DNA of 51,927 bases from Cyclobacteriaceae bacterium (GCA_016787605.1 JAEUUE010000100.1:1-51927), one strand, 5' to 3'; positions 34,644 through 43,272 are shown, counted from the first letter of the stretch. The notes: generated by a model from the letters alone, not told the origin. A program made the numbers and translations.

Positions 34644-36080
34644 ATGGCAGGAACAGTCCCGGTTCGCGTTTTGCTGCTTATTGCCATGCTGCTCACCGGC
34701 TGTCGCTGGAATACCGGTCAATCCAACTTTACAGAGAGCCCCGAGGTAAGCATCGACCTGGATCAAATCCGGGAGCGGGGATTCCTGCAGGCGATCGTCG
34801 ACAACAATTCGATCAGCTATTTCATTTACCGGGGCCAACCGATGGGGTATGAGTACGAGCTCCTTCAAAGCCTGGCCCGTCAACTGAATGTAGAGTTGAA
34901 AATCAAGGTGCTCAGCGGGATCGAGCGGGCGATCGATCTGCTGAACCGGGGTGAGGCCGACCTGATCGCGTTTCCCCTGACCATCACCCGCGAGCGGACG
35001 GAATACCTGGCTTTTACCGATGCCCAATTTACCACTTGCCAGGTGTTGGTGCAGCGGAAGCCTGCAAACTGGCGCCGCATGCCCCCGGCGCGGGTTGAGC
35101 GGATGCTGGTGCGTGATCCGGTCGCCCTTATCGGGAGGAAGGTTCACGTCATGAATGAATCCTCTTTCAAGGAGCGCCTGGAGCACTTGTCCCAGGAGAT
35201 CGGAGGCGACATTGAAATTGTCGAAGATAGCGCCACCGCGGAGACAGAATCCCTGATTACCAGGGTCGCTAAGGGAGAAATCGAGTTTACTGTAACCGAT
35301 CAGACGCTGGGGATGGTCAACGCCATTTATTACCCTGATCTTGATGTAAGTACCGTCCTGAGCCTGCCGCAGCAGATTTCCTGGGCGGTGCGCAAGAACT
35401 CCCCCGGGCTTCAAACGGCCATCAATGGCTGGCTGGCTGCGCAGAAGGAGAGCGGCCGATTCAAGATCGTGTATGACAAGTACTTCAATAACCCCCGTTC
35501 GTCGCAGATCCGAATGACGAGCGCCTATTCGTCACTGGGAGGCAATAAACTCAGCCCGTATGACGAGGAGATCAAACGGGAGGCACGCAACCTGGGATGG
35601 GATTGGCGTCTCCTGGCTTCCGTGATTTACCAGGAGTCGAATTTCCGACCCAATGCAGAGTCATGGGCGGGGGCAGTAGGCCTGATGCAATTGATGCCGG
35701 CAACAGCCATCGAATTTGGAGCCGTCGACCGCACGAACCCCCACCAAAGCCTGCGCGCCGGCGTGCGCTACCTGAAGTACCTCGACAAGCTTTGGTCCAA
35801 ATACGTGCGCGACCCGAATGAGCGCATCAAGTACGTACTGGCCTCCTACAATGCAGGCCTCTCGCATATCCTCGATGCCCGTAACCTGGCCAAGAAATAC
35901 AGTAAAGATCCCAACCGGTGGGAGGACGTGGAGTCATTCCTTCGCCAGAAGTCCAACCCCAAGTATTATCGAGACCCGGTGGCGGTAGCGGGCTATTGCA
36001 AGTGCGAGGAGCCGGTCAATTATGTCCGCGATATCCTGGCTCGTTTTGAGGAATACAAGATCCTTATCGAAGAGGTTTGA
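34644..36080 (+). CDS. mltF: MltF-like membrane-bound lytic transglycosylase
   Basis: 478 aa lipoprotein (LLTGC, Cys20). Residues about 45-285 form a family-3 solute-binding domain (IVDNNSISYFIYRGQPMGYEY; NRGEADLIAFPLTITRERTEY), and about 305-440 the SLT transglycosylase domain with catalytic Glu331 in YQESNF, GAVGLMQLMPATA, and SYNAGLSHI. The architecture is that of E. coli MltF, which cleaves the glycan strands of peptidoglycan with formation of anhydro-muramic ends and binds muropeptides through its first domain. It lies in the periplasm at the outer membrane. It is convergent with kmo; the last 17 bases of both coding regions overlap (36064-36080). Confidence 0.92.
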   Translation: MAGTVPVRVLLLIAMLLTGCRWNTGQSNFTESPEVSIDLDQIRERGFLQAIVDNNSISYFIYRGQPMGYEYELLQSLARQLNVELKIKVLSGIERAIDLLNRGEADLIAFPLTITRERTEYLAFTDAQFTTCQVLVQRKPANWRRMPPARVERMLVRDPVALIGRKVHVMNESSFKERLEHLSQEIGGDIEIVEDSATAETESLITRVAKGEIEFTVTDQTLGMVNAIYYPDLDVSTVLSLPQQISWAVRKNSPGLQTAINGWLAAQKESGRFKIVYDKYFNNPRSSQIRMTSAYSSLGGNKLSPYDEEIKREARNLGWDWRLLASVIYQESNFRPNAESWAGAVGLMQLMPATAIEFGAVDRTNPHQSLRAGVRYLKYLDKLWSKYVRDPNERIKYVLASYNAGLSHILDARNLAKKYSKDPNRWEDVESFLRQKSNPKYYRDPVAVAGYCKCEEPVNYVRDILARFEEYKILIEEV

Positions 36081-37410
36081 GTTGCCCTACGATCTCGGCG
36101 AAGTTCAGGGATTCCCACCGTTCGGCGATGTGAGGCGTCTCCATCACCTTGTCCATAATCACCTTTTGACGGCGGCCCATTTCGAGGGCTTCTGAGTACC
36201 GAATCTCTTCGTGAAATGTGACCATGGAATACAGCGGAATCCACCGGGTGGGGTAGAGTTCATGGAGCCGGGCTTCAATCTTCTTCCGAAGAAGAAAGTC
36301 GGGGTCAGCCACCAGGTCCCGCATCTCTACAAAATTATCGAGGGCCAATTGGGCGATGGCGTCCGCATCGGCCTTGCGCAATTGTTGATATTCCGGAGCG
36401 GCCTTGCTCCAGTCGTCCTGGTGCTTATCGAGCAATTGGTTGAGCACCGCACAGTCCTCAAAGCCGGCATTCATCCCCTGGCCATAAAAGGGGACAATAC
36501 CGTGGGCCGCATCGCCGATGAGCAGGGTGCTGTTTTTCACCCAGGGGGTGCACCGGATAGTCACCAGCGAGGACGTGGGATTATCCCGGAAATCTTCCAG
36601 GAGGGAGGGCATCTGCTCCGTCGCATCCGGAAAAGTCTTGCGGAAGAAAGCCATCACCTCTTCGTCGGTATTCAGTTGCTGAAAGGATTGCGGGCCTTCA
36701 AAAGGGAAGAACAGGGTTACCGTAAAGGTCGCATCCGGGTTGGGCAAGGCAATCAGCATGAAGCTTTCCCGCGGCCAAATGTGCAGCGCCTCTTTCTCCA
36801 GCCTGAACTCGCCGTTGTCTCCCGGGGGAATCCTCAATTCTTTATATCCGTGTTCGATGAAATGCTGGGAGTATTCGAAGCGGTCCGTTATTTGCAAAGC
36901 CGCACGGATGGCACTGTAGGCTCCGTCGGCGCCAATGATAAGGTCGGACTGATGGTGGCGTGTGTCGTGCTGGTACTCGAAGGTAATCTCGGTCTTCTCC
37001 AGGTTGACTTCGATACAGCGATGCTCAAAGAAGAAGTTGACGCCCTGCTTTTCGGCCTCGTCCATCAGGAACATGTTCAACCCGCTGCGGGAAATCGAAT
37101 TGATGAATTGCCCGCTGGTGCCGTAAGGCTGATAGGTCAGCTTCCCCTGCAGGTCGTGCATCAGCCGGCCACGCATGGGAACCGAGTGCCTCTTCATTTC
37201 AGCGGCCAGGCCAACTTCTTCCAGGGCCCTGATGCCCCGGTTACTCAGGGCCAGGTTGATCGAACGGCCCCCGCCGAGAAAACTCTTGCGCATGTCGAAT
37301 CTCCGTTCATACACGCTGACCTTGTACCCGCGCTTCGCCAGGTAGATGGACAGCAGGGAGCCCACAAGGCCCGCACCAACGATGGTGATAGTGGTAGGTC
37401 TTTTCTTCAT
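36064..37410 (-). CDS. kmo: Kynurenine 3-monooxygenase
   Basis: 448 aa, right length for bacterial Kmo. An N-terminal FAD motif (ITIVGAGLVGSLLSIYLAKR, residues 8-27) is followed by the arginine-rich GGGRSINLALSNRG (about 46-59), the Kmo signature, and by LLIGDAAHGIVPFYGQGMNA for FAD phosphate and substrate contact. The NADPH-dependent flavoprotein adds a hydroxyl to L-kynurenine, giving 3-hydroxykynurenine. Kmo is usually fixed to membranes by its C-terminus in eukaryotes; none is obvious here. It is the last gene of a minus-strand series haaO - DinB-like - kynU - kmo; 69 bases separate it from kynU, enough for a weak own promoter. Its 3' end overlaps mltF. Confidence 0.95.
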   Translation of the reverse strand: MKKRPTTITIVGAGLVGSLLSIYLAKRGYKVSVYERRFDMRKSFLGGGRSINLALSNRGIRALEEVGLAAEMKRHSVPMRGRLMHDLQGKLTYQPYGTSGQFINSISRSGLNMFLMDEAEKQGVNFFFEHRCIEVNLEKTEITFEYQHDTRHHQSDLIIGADGAYSAIRAALQITDRFEYSQHFIEHGYKELRIPPGDNGEFRLEKEALHIWPRESFMLIALPNPDATFTVTLFFPFEGPQSFQQLNTDEEVMAFFRKTFPDATEQMPSLLEDFRDNPTSSLVTIRCTPWVKNSTLLIGDAAHGIVPFYGQGMNAGFEDCAVLNQLLDKHQDDWSKAAPEYQQLRKADADAIAQLALDNFVEMRDLVADPDFLLRKKIEARLHELYPTRWIPLYSMVTFHEEIRYSEALEMGRRQKVIMDKVMETPHIAERWESLNFAEIVGQLKPLR

Positions 37411-37479
37411 TTCGGCAGGATCTGGTGATTCAAATTGGACACGGGGCCCATCGAAACATATGACTAAAATCAGGCGATG

Positions 37480-38745
37480 CTATAGCGATTCAGCAAGGAG
37501 GGTGGCGAATCGATGGACGTCCTCAAAGGTATTGTAGAGCGGCACCGGCGCGACACGGATCACGTCAGGCTCCCTCCAGTCGGCAATTACGCCACGACGG
37601 GTGAGGGCGTCAAACACCCGTTTTCCGCGTTGATGATTCATGAGGATGGAGAGCTGGCAACCCCGCGCGGAAGCATCGCGCGGCGTGATCACGGTATAAT
37701 GCTTGCCCCCGGGATCTATTTCATCCAGGAGAAAGGAGAGGTAACCGGTAAGCTGAACGCTTTTCCGCCGTAGCGCGGGCATTCCTACCTCCGAAAAGAT
37801 TTCCAGCGACGCAAGATGGGCCGCTCCGGTAAGAATCGGAAAGTTGGACAGTTGCCAACCGTCAACCCCGGGCATGGCGATAAAACCTTTCTTCATTTTG
37901 AACCGATCGCGTTCATAATGACCCCACCAGCCGGCCATCCGGGGCAGGTTTCCATCAGCATGGCGCTCATGCACAAAGGCTCCTGCCACGCTTCCCGGCC
38001 CCGAATTCAGGTACTTGTAGCTGCACCACACGGCAAAGTCCACCTCATCGCGGTGCAGCGCCAGCGGGACATTTCCGACCGCGTGTGCGAGATCAAAGCC
38101 TGCCATGGCGCCGGCTGCATGGGCCGCCGAGGTAATGGCCTTCAGGTCAAAGAACTGTCCGGAGTAGTACTGCACGCCGCCAAACAGGACCAGCGCCAGT
38201 TGGCCGGCTTCATCGCTGATCGCCTGCAGAATATCGGAAGTGCGGAGATAATGTTCGCCATTACGGGGTGACAGTTCCACGAGCGCATCCTCGGGATGGA
38301 TTCCGTGCAGCCTCAGCTGTGATTCTACGGCGTATTGGTCCGAGGAGAAAGCCCCGGCCTCCGTGATAATCTTGAATCGCTTCTTGTCGGGCCGGTAGAA
38401 GGTCGTCAGCATGAGGTGCAGGTTTACCGTCAGCTGATTCATGGCCACGACTTCCGAGGGTTTAGCCCCCACCAGTTTAGCCAGCGGCTTCTTGGTGAAG
38501 TGATGGTAATAGAGCCATGGCCTGCGGCCATGAAGGTGCCCCTCTACGCCGAGTTTCGCCCAATCCTCCAATTCTTCCAGCAGGAAGCGCCGGGTCCGTC
38601 GCGGCTCCAGGCCGAGGGAGTTTCCGCACAGGTAGATGGAGGGTTTCCCGTTGACTACCGGGATATGAAATTCCTTACGGTATTTTTTCAGCGGATCCTT
38701 TTGATCCAGGCGTCGGGCAAAGGAAAGCGAGTTCTCGTAGTTCAT
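37480..38745 (-). CDS. kynU: Kynureninase
   Basis: 421 aa, the typical size. PLP-enzyme of the class V fold: YLCGNSLGLEPR (38-49), SSDQYA (134-139), FDLAHAVGNVPL (217-228), the Schiff-base Lys244 in CSYKYLNSGPG, and the following GWWGH block. It cleaves 3-hydroxykynurenine to 3-hydroxyanthranilate and alanine (and kynurenine to anthranilate). It starts 9 bases after the DinB-like gene and is followed by kmo, so the three form one unit with haaO at the 5' end. No kynurenine formamidase or tryptophan 2,3-dioxygenase gene is in the window. Confidence 0.96.
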   Translation of the reverse strand: MNYENSLSFARRLDQKDPLKKYRKEFHIPVVNGKPSIYLCGNSLGLEPRRTRRFLLEELEDWAKLGVEGHLHGRRPWLYYHHFTKKPLAKLVGAKPSEVVAMNQLTVNLHLMLTTFYRPDKKRFKIITEAGAFSSDQYAVESQLRLHGIHPEDALVELSPRNGEHYLRTSDILQAISDEAGQLALVLFGGVQYYSGQFFDLKAITSAAHAAGAMAGFDLAHAVGNVPLALHRDEVDFAVWCSYKYLNSGPGSVAGAFVHERHADGNLPRMAGWWGHYERDRFKMKKGFIAMPGVDGWQLSNFPILTGAAHLASLEIFSEVGMPALRRKSVQLTGYLSFLLDEIDPGGKHYTVITPRDASARGCQLSILMNHQRGKRVFDALTRRGVIADWREPDVIRVAPVPLYNTFEDVHRFATLLAESL

Positions 38746-38754
38746 GCGGGGAAA

Positions 38755-39276
38755 TCAGGCAGGCGAATGAGTGGCTTCTATGGAATGTTGATGGTGCTTG
38801 GCATGGTAGGCCGTAAAGTAGAGCATCTCGCGCAATGTAAGTTTGCCTAGCAGGGGATGGGGAAGGATCAACGTATCGAGCTCTGACTCGGTGAATCGAT
38901 CGATGCGACGACGGAGCTGGTCGACTGTGCGGCCAAGGCGACGATAGACGCGGTCCAGGTTTCGCGGAATACCGGGTATGAAGGGGTTGGAGGCTCTTCC
39001 GCCGGCAGTCAGCTTGGCCTGGTACCTGGCCACCAACTCATCAAATGTTCGGCTGGGTCGGTTGGAACGGCCGAAAATCAGGGGGAGCAGAAACTTCGGC
39101 AGGGTGAAAGCCAGGGTCACCGGTCTGACACTCTTGACCAGGTGCTCCGCTTGTTGTGCCGGGCTCCATTTGCCGGGCGCCGCCATGTGTGCCTGCACAT
39201 CCGGCATCCGGCGCATAACGGCCAGGAAAGAAGCGTAGTTCTCGACGAGGAGGTTTTGAATTTCCGGTTTGGTCAT
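38755..39276 (-). CDS. DinB-like four-helix protein in the kynurenine operon
   Basis: 173 aa from ATG 39276, one base after the haaO stop (an in-frame start at 39285 would overlap haaO). The DinB fold is suggested by four helices and the three-histidine pattern: WSPAQQAEH with His45 and, near the C-terminus, TAYHAKHHQHS with His158 and His162 (spacing H-x3-H). DinB-superfamily proteins use such a His3 site to bind a divalent metal; some are thiol-dependent isomerases or transferases (maleylpyruvate isomerase relatives), others have no known reaction. Its place between haaO and kynU hints at a role in kynurenine metabolism or in detoxifying an unstable intermediate; unproven. Confidence 0.78.
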   Translation of the reverse strand: MTKPEIQNLLVENYASFLAVMRRMPDVQAHMAAPGKWSPAQQAEHLVKSVRPVTLAFTLPKFLLPLIFGRSNRPSRTFDELVARYQAKLTAGGRASNPFIPGIPRNLDRVYRRLGRTVDQLRRRIDRFTESELDTLILPHPLLGKLTLREMLYFTAYHAKHHQHSIEATHSPA

Positions 39277-39277
39277 A

Positions 39278-39805
39278 CTAAACAAACCGCGGGTCGGCTT
39301 CCATCACGGCGCCGCACTTTTTGCAGGTACGCATCTCCAGGGAACCATAAAACTCCCGGAAGCGCGGGAGAAAGTCGGTTTCAATGTTGTTCAGGTGAAA
39401 CTTGTACTCGTGCAGCTTGTTGTTGCACTTCTCGCAGAACCACATGAGCCCGTCATCTTCGGTGGACTGACGTTTGCATTCGATCACCAGCCCGATAGAG
39501 TTCGGCGTGCGGATCGGAGAGTGCGGCACCCGCCCCGGAAGAAGGAACATATCACCTTCGCTGAGGGGGATTTCCACGGCTTTGTCGTCCTCCTGTATTC
39601 TCACGGTAATGTTGCCTTCGAGCTGGTAATACAATTCTTCAGTTTCGTTGTAATGATAATCCTTCCGGGCGTTGGGTCCGGCTACGATCATCACGATGTA
39701 GTCACCCGCGTCGGCGTAGAGGTTCTTGTTGCCCACCGGAGGTTTAAGCAAATGACGGTTTTCTTCAATCCATTTCTTCAAATTGAACGGTCTGCGAATG
39801 GCCAT
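39278..39805 (-). CDS. 3-Hydroxyanthranilate 3,4-dioxygenase
   Basis: 175 aa cupin. Fe(II) ligands match the bacterial enzyme positions: His51, Glu57 and His95 (DYHYNETEELYY and GRVPHSP), and substrate residues Arg47, Arg99 and Glu110. The C-terminal extension holds a rubredoxin-like four-cysteine site (Cys124, Cys127, Cys161, Cys164) known from bacterial HAO. The dioxygenase opens 3-hydroxyanthranilate to 2-amino-3-carboxymuconate semialdehyde (ACMS), which either closes on its own to quinolinate (NAD precursor) or is decarboxylated for full degradation. It is the first gene of the minus-strand unit and is divergent from the SDR gene with 56 bases between start codons. Gene names used elsewhere are haaO or nbaC. 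Confidence 0.96.
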   Translation of the reverse strand: MAIRRPFNLKKWIEENRHLLKPPVGNKNLYADAGDYIVMIVAGPNARKDYHYNETEELYYQLEGNITVRIQEDDKAVEIPLSEGDMFLLPGRVPHSPIRTPNSIGLVIECKRQSTEDDGLMWFCEKCNNKLHEYKFHLNNIETDFLPRFREFYGSLEMRTCKKCGAVMEADPRFV

Positions 39806-39861
39806 ACGGACTGCTGCTTTAGGTATGTAAATCTAACCCTTTTCAGTCTATCTTTATCACC
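39806..39861. promoter_or_regulatory. Divergent promoter region of the kynurenine locus
   Basis: The 56 bases between haaO (minus) and the SDR gene (plus) must hold both promoters. Near-matches to TAnnTTTG, each ending in A instead of G, are TATCTTTA (39849-39856, plus) and TAGATTTA on the minus strand. Shared control of both arms is likely from this layout, but no operator is identified. Confidence 0.35.
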
Positions 39862-40647
39862 ATGGAACTCAGTCTGGCAGGCAAACGGGCCGTGGTTTGC
39901 GGGAGCACCCAGGGCATCGGAAAGGCATCCGCGATCGAATTGGCAGCCTTGGGCGCCAGCATTACGCTGGTGTCCCGAGACAAGGTAAAGCTCAAGGAAA
40001 CCCTGAAGGAACTTCCCGTGACCAAGGGCCAGGCGCACGATACGCTGGTGGCCGACTTCAACTACCCGGAGCGGCTCCAGTCAGCGATGGAAAAGTTCAC
40101 CTCTACGCACCCCGCGCATATCCTGGTCAACAATACCGGCGGGCCTCCCGCGGGTCCGGCTTTCTCGGCGTCGCTGGATGAATTTACCAAGGCGTTTGCT
40201 AACCACCTGCTTTGTAACCAGGTATTGGTCCAGGCCCTGGTGCCGGGAATGAAGAAGGAGAAGTACGGCCGGATCATCAACATCATCTCGACGTCTGTGA
40301 AAATTCCGATCCGGGGACTCGGCGTGTCCAATACCATCCGGGGGGCGGTGGCCAACTGGTCAAAGACGCTGGCCACGGAGTTGGGCGCCTTCGGCATTAC
40401 TGTGAACAATGTGTTGCCTGGCGCTTCCATGACCGGGCGTCTCGAAGCCATTATTCGTGACCGTGCCACCAAGCAGAAGAAGACACTCGATCAGGTGAGG
40501 GAAGAGATGGTCAGCGAGATTCCCGCAGGCCGGATTTCAAGTCCTGCGGAAGTTGCCGCGGCGGTGGCCTTCCTTGCCAGCCCGGCCGCAAGCTATATCA
40601 ACGGAATCAACCTTCCCGTGGATGGCGGGCGAACAGGTTGTCTTTGA
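39862..40647 (+). CDS. SDR-family protein without the YxxxK catalytic pair
   Basis: 261 aa Rossmann protein of the short-chain dehydrogenase fold: nucleotide motif CGSTQGIGKA (13-22), NNTGGPPAGP (90-99), Ser143, and end motif INGINLPVDGGRTG. The expected YxxxK is replaced by Ser156 and Arg160 (SNTIR), and the NAD motif departs from GxxxGxG only slightly. This is the profile of BKR-like atypical SDRs, which lack a perfect catalytic tetrad; normal ketoreductase activity is doubtful. It lies first in a plus-strand operon with an aldehyde dehydrogenase (9 bases on) and the PnuC-kinase fusion, and is divergent from haaO. A role in kynurenine breakdown is inferred from position only. Confidence 0.86.
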   Translation: MELSLAGKRAVVCGSTQGIGKASAIELAALGASITLVSRDKVKLKETLKELPVTKGQAHDTLVADFNYPERLQSAMEKFTSTHPAHILVNNTGGPPAGPAFSASLDEFTKAFANHLLCNQVLVQALVPGMKKEKYGRIINIISTSVKIPIRGLGVSNTIRGAVANWSKTLATELGAFGITVNNVLPGASMTGRLEAIIRDRATKQKKTLDQVREEMVSEIPAGRISSPAEVAAAVAFLASPAASYINGINLPVDGGRTGCL

Positions 40648-40656
40648 ATCCTTCCC

Positions 40657-42099
40657 ATGGAAAAGATTGCAAACTATATCAACGGCCAATGGCTGGCCCC
40701 GACTTCCGGAAAGTACCTGGATAACATCAACCCCGCAACCGGCGAGGTGTACAGCCTTATCCCGGATTCCGATGCATCGGATGTTCAATTGGCGGTGGAC
40801 GCAGCGCGAGCTGCTTTCCCGGGCTGGTCCACGTTGCTGGCGGAAAAAAGACATGCCGTACTGGCCCGTCTTGCCGATCTGATTGACCGGGATGCCGATG
40901 CGCTGGCAATGGCCGAATGCATCGACCAGGGAAAGCCGGTTAAGTTGGCCAAAAACATGGACATCTACCGGGCGGCGGCCAACATCCGGTTCTATGCGAC
41001 GGCATCCATGCATGTGGCCTCCGAGGCGCATGCTACCGGTGCGGAGGCGATCAACTACACTCTTCGAACACCCGTCGGCGTGGCGGGTTGTATTTCTCCC
41101 TGGAACCTTCCGCTCTACCTGTTTACCTGGAAAATTGCCCCGGCCCTGGCGGTCGGATGCACCGTAGTGGCAAAACCCTCGGAGCTAACCCCCATGACGG
41201 CCTACCTGTTTACCAGGCTCTGCAGGGAAGCCGGGCTTCCGGACGGGGTGCTCAATGTTGTCCAGGGACTGGGCCCCAAGGTGGGTCAGGCCATCGTGGA
41301 TCATCCCGATATACCGGCGATCTCTTTTACAGGTGGCACCGTTACGGGGAAGAAGATCATGTCCAGCGCGGGACCCATGCTGAAGAAGCTCAGCCTCGAG
41401 CTCGGCGGCAAGAACCCGAACATTGTTTTTGCCGACGCGGACTTCGACAACGCCGTGGCCACCTCGATCAGCAGTTCGTTCACCAACCAGGGGGAAATCT
41501 GCCTGTGTGGCTCACGCATTTTCGTGGAGCGAGCGTTGTTTGACCGGTTCGTAAAAGCGTTCGTGGAGAAGACCAAAGAATTGGTGGTCGGCGACCCGTT
41601 GGATGAAAAGACCCGCATCGGTGCGCTGGTCTCCGAAGGCCACATGAATAAAGTATTGTCGTACATCGAACTGGCCAGGAAAGAAGGAGGCACCTTGCTC
41701 ACCGGGGGCAAGAGAGTAACGGTTCCCGGTCGATGCGCCAATGGATTTTTTATCGAGCCTACCGTGGTGGTGGGGCTTCCCCAGGAATGCCGAACCAACC
41801 AGGAAGAGATTTTCGGCCCCGTTGTGACGATCATGCCGTTTGATACGGAGGATGAAGTGATCGGCCTGGCCAATGCGACAACGTACGGCCTCTCCGCTAC
41901 GGTCTGGACTACTCACCTGACGCGCGCACATCGCGTGGCCGCCCGGCTGAAGAGCGGCATTATTTGGATCAACTGCTGGCTCTACCGCGACCTCCGCACC
42001 CCGTTCGGCGGGATGAAACAGTCTGGGGTAGGTCGTGAAGGAGGCTGGGAAGCCATGCGGTTTTTCACTGAGGCAAAAAACGTCTGCGTCCGCCTGTAG
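40657..42099 (+). CDS. Aldehyde dehydrogenase, 2-aminomuconate 6-semialdehyde dehydrogenase-like
   Basis: 480 aa NAD-dependent ALDH. Catalytic residues are Asn150 (SPWNLPLY), Glu248 (LSLELGGKNP) and Cys282 (NQGEICLCGSR); the cofactor region has FTGGTVTGKKI (224-234). The end block CWLYRDLRTPFGGMKQSGVG, with Arg in RDLRTPFGG, is typical of the 2-aminomuconate / 2-hydroxymuconate semialdehyde dehydrogenase branch (human ALDH8A1, bacterial AmnC/DmpC). Next to kynurenine genes the likely reaction is 2-aminomuconate semialdehyde to 2-aminomuconate. Its substrate comes from ACMS decarboxylation, but no decarboxylase gene is in the window. It is the middle gene of the SDR - ALDH - PnuC/kinase operon (9 and 6 bases spacing). 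Confidence 0.88.
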   Translation: MEKIANYINGQWLAPTSGKYLDNINPATGEVYSLIPDSDASDVQLAVDAARAAFPGWSTLLAEKRHAVLARLADLIDRDADALAMAECIDQGKPVKLAKNMDIYRAAANIRFYATASMHVASEAHATGAEAINYTLRTPVGVAGCISPWNLPLYLFTWKIAPALAVGCTVVAKPSELTPMTAYLFTRLCREAGLPDGVLNVVQGLGPKVGQAIVDHPDIPAISFTGGTVTGKKIMSSAGPMLKKLSLELGGKNPNIVFADADFDNAVATSISSSFTNQGEICLCGSRIFVERALFDRFVKAFVEKTKELVVGDPLDEKTRIGALVSEGHMNKVLSYIELARKEGGTLLTGGKRVTVPGRCANGFFIEPTVVVGLPQECRTNQEEIFGPVVTIMPFDTEDEVIGLANATTYGLSATVWTTHLTRAHRVAARLKSGIIWINCWLYRDLRTPFGGMKQSGVGREGGWEAMRFFTEAKNVCVRL

Positions 42100-42105
42100 G
42101 ATCTG

Positions 42106-43272
42106 ATGTTTTTCTTCGACCACGAAAGCATTTTTTTCACGCTCTGGGGATACCCCATGAGCTACCTCGAATTCTTCGGGACGCTGGCCGGCGGGGTGGC
42201 CGTATGGCTTTCCGCCCGGGGGAATATCTGGAGCTGGTCCATCGGGATTGTCAACGTGGTCCTTTTCTTCTTTCTCTTTTACCAGGTACAGTTGTACCCC
42301 GACATGTTCCTGCAGGTATTCTTCTTTGTCACCAACCTGCTGGGCTGGTGGCGATGGGCCCATCCAAAGCCTGGCGAGGAGAACCGGAGAAAGGAGCTTC
42401 GGGCCAGCTGGATGGGATTTCAACCCACGTTTGTTTTGCTCCTGGTGACCCTTGCGGCCACGGCTGCATTCGGATATTTTGCCAGCAGCCTGCATGAATT
42501 GTCTCCGGCATTTTTTCCCTTGCCAAGCGCATTCCCCTACGCCGATTCTTTTGTGCTGACAATAAGTATCGCGGCCACTTACCTGATGGTCCAAAAGAAA
42601 GTAGAATGCTGGGCGGCGTGGATTTTGGCGGATGTGGTCGCGACTTACCTCTATTTTTCCAAGAGCATTTTGTTTGTGGGTGTCGAATACCTGGTGTTTT
42701 GCCTGATCGCCGCGTACGGCCTTTGGCAGTGGAGCAGGGAAGCCAGGTCGTCCAGAGTCAGGCTGATTTGCCTGTATGGCCCCGAAAGTACCGGCAAGTC
42801 TACGCTGGCCCGCAAGTTGGCCGAGCGCTACCAGACGGTCTATGTTCCGGAGGTGGCCCGCGAAATGATCGATTCAAACCGGTTTACGACGGAGGACATT
42901 GTTCGTATCGGGCGGGAGCAGACAGCCCGGGTGCTGGAATTGGCGAAGAAAGCAAACCGCGTTCTCTTCTGCGACACGGACGTGATTACTACGGCCATCT
43001 ACAGTGATGTATATCTCCACGAGATTCCCGGCGAACTGGAAGATCTTGAAAGAGCGATCCGCTATGATCAGTATTTCCTCTTCGACGTCGATGTCCCCTG
43101 GGTAGCCGACGGCCTGCGCGACCTGGACAGCAGGAGGGAGGAAATGTTTGCCCGGTTTAGAGTTGAGCTGGAGCGGAGAAAAATCCCCTATGTCCTGGTT
43201 TCTGGTTCGTACGAAGCACGGGAGCGAGCGATTGTATCGGTCGTCGACAAGCTGCTTATGCAGAAATCGTGA
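42106..43272 (+). CDS. PnuC transporter fused to a NadR-type ribosylnicotinamide kinase domain
   Basis: 388 aa, one uninterrupted frame. Residues about 18-210 are PnuC: several helices with the core WSWSIGIVNVVLFFFLFYQ (42-60), LYPDMFLQVFFFVTNLLGWW (63-82) and, in the second half, ECWAAWILADVVATYLYF (167-184). Residues about 217-385 are the NadR kinase domain: Walker A GPESTGKST (225-233), YVPEVAREMID (246-256) and FCDTD near residue 285-292. PnuC moves nicotinamide riboside by facilitated diffusion, and the NadR kinase phosphorylates it to NMN, so the fusion should couple uptake to trapping at the inner membrane. The NMN adenylyltransferase part of NadR is absent. It sits 6 bases behind the ALDH gene. 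The last 17 bases overlap the convergent MFS gene. Confidence 0.92.
   Translation: MFFFDHESIFFTLWGYPMSYLEFFGTLAGGVAVWLSARGNIWSWSIGIVNVVLFFFLFYQVQLYPDMFLQVFFFVTNLLGWWRWAHPKPGEENRRKELRASWMGFQPTFVLLLVTLAATAAFGYFASSLHELSPAFFPLPSAFPYADSFVLTISIAATYLMVQKKVECWAAWILADVVATYLYFSKSILFVGVEYLVFCLIAAYGLWQWSREARSSRVRLICLYGPESTGKSTLARKLAERYQTVYVPEVAREMIDSNRFTTEDIVRIGREQTARVLELAKKANRVLFCDTDVITTAIYSDVYLHEIPGELEDLERAIRYDQYFLFDVDVPWVADGLRDLDSRREEMFARFRVELERRKIPYVLVSGSYEARERAIVSVVDKLLMQKS

Noticed and set aside
42106-43272. Reading the PnuC-kinase gene as an assembly or frameshift artefact
   Set aside because: The frame is continuous with a normal hydrophilic linker (around residues 205-217) and both domains keep their motifs; an artefactual join would usually break one of them.
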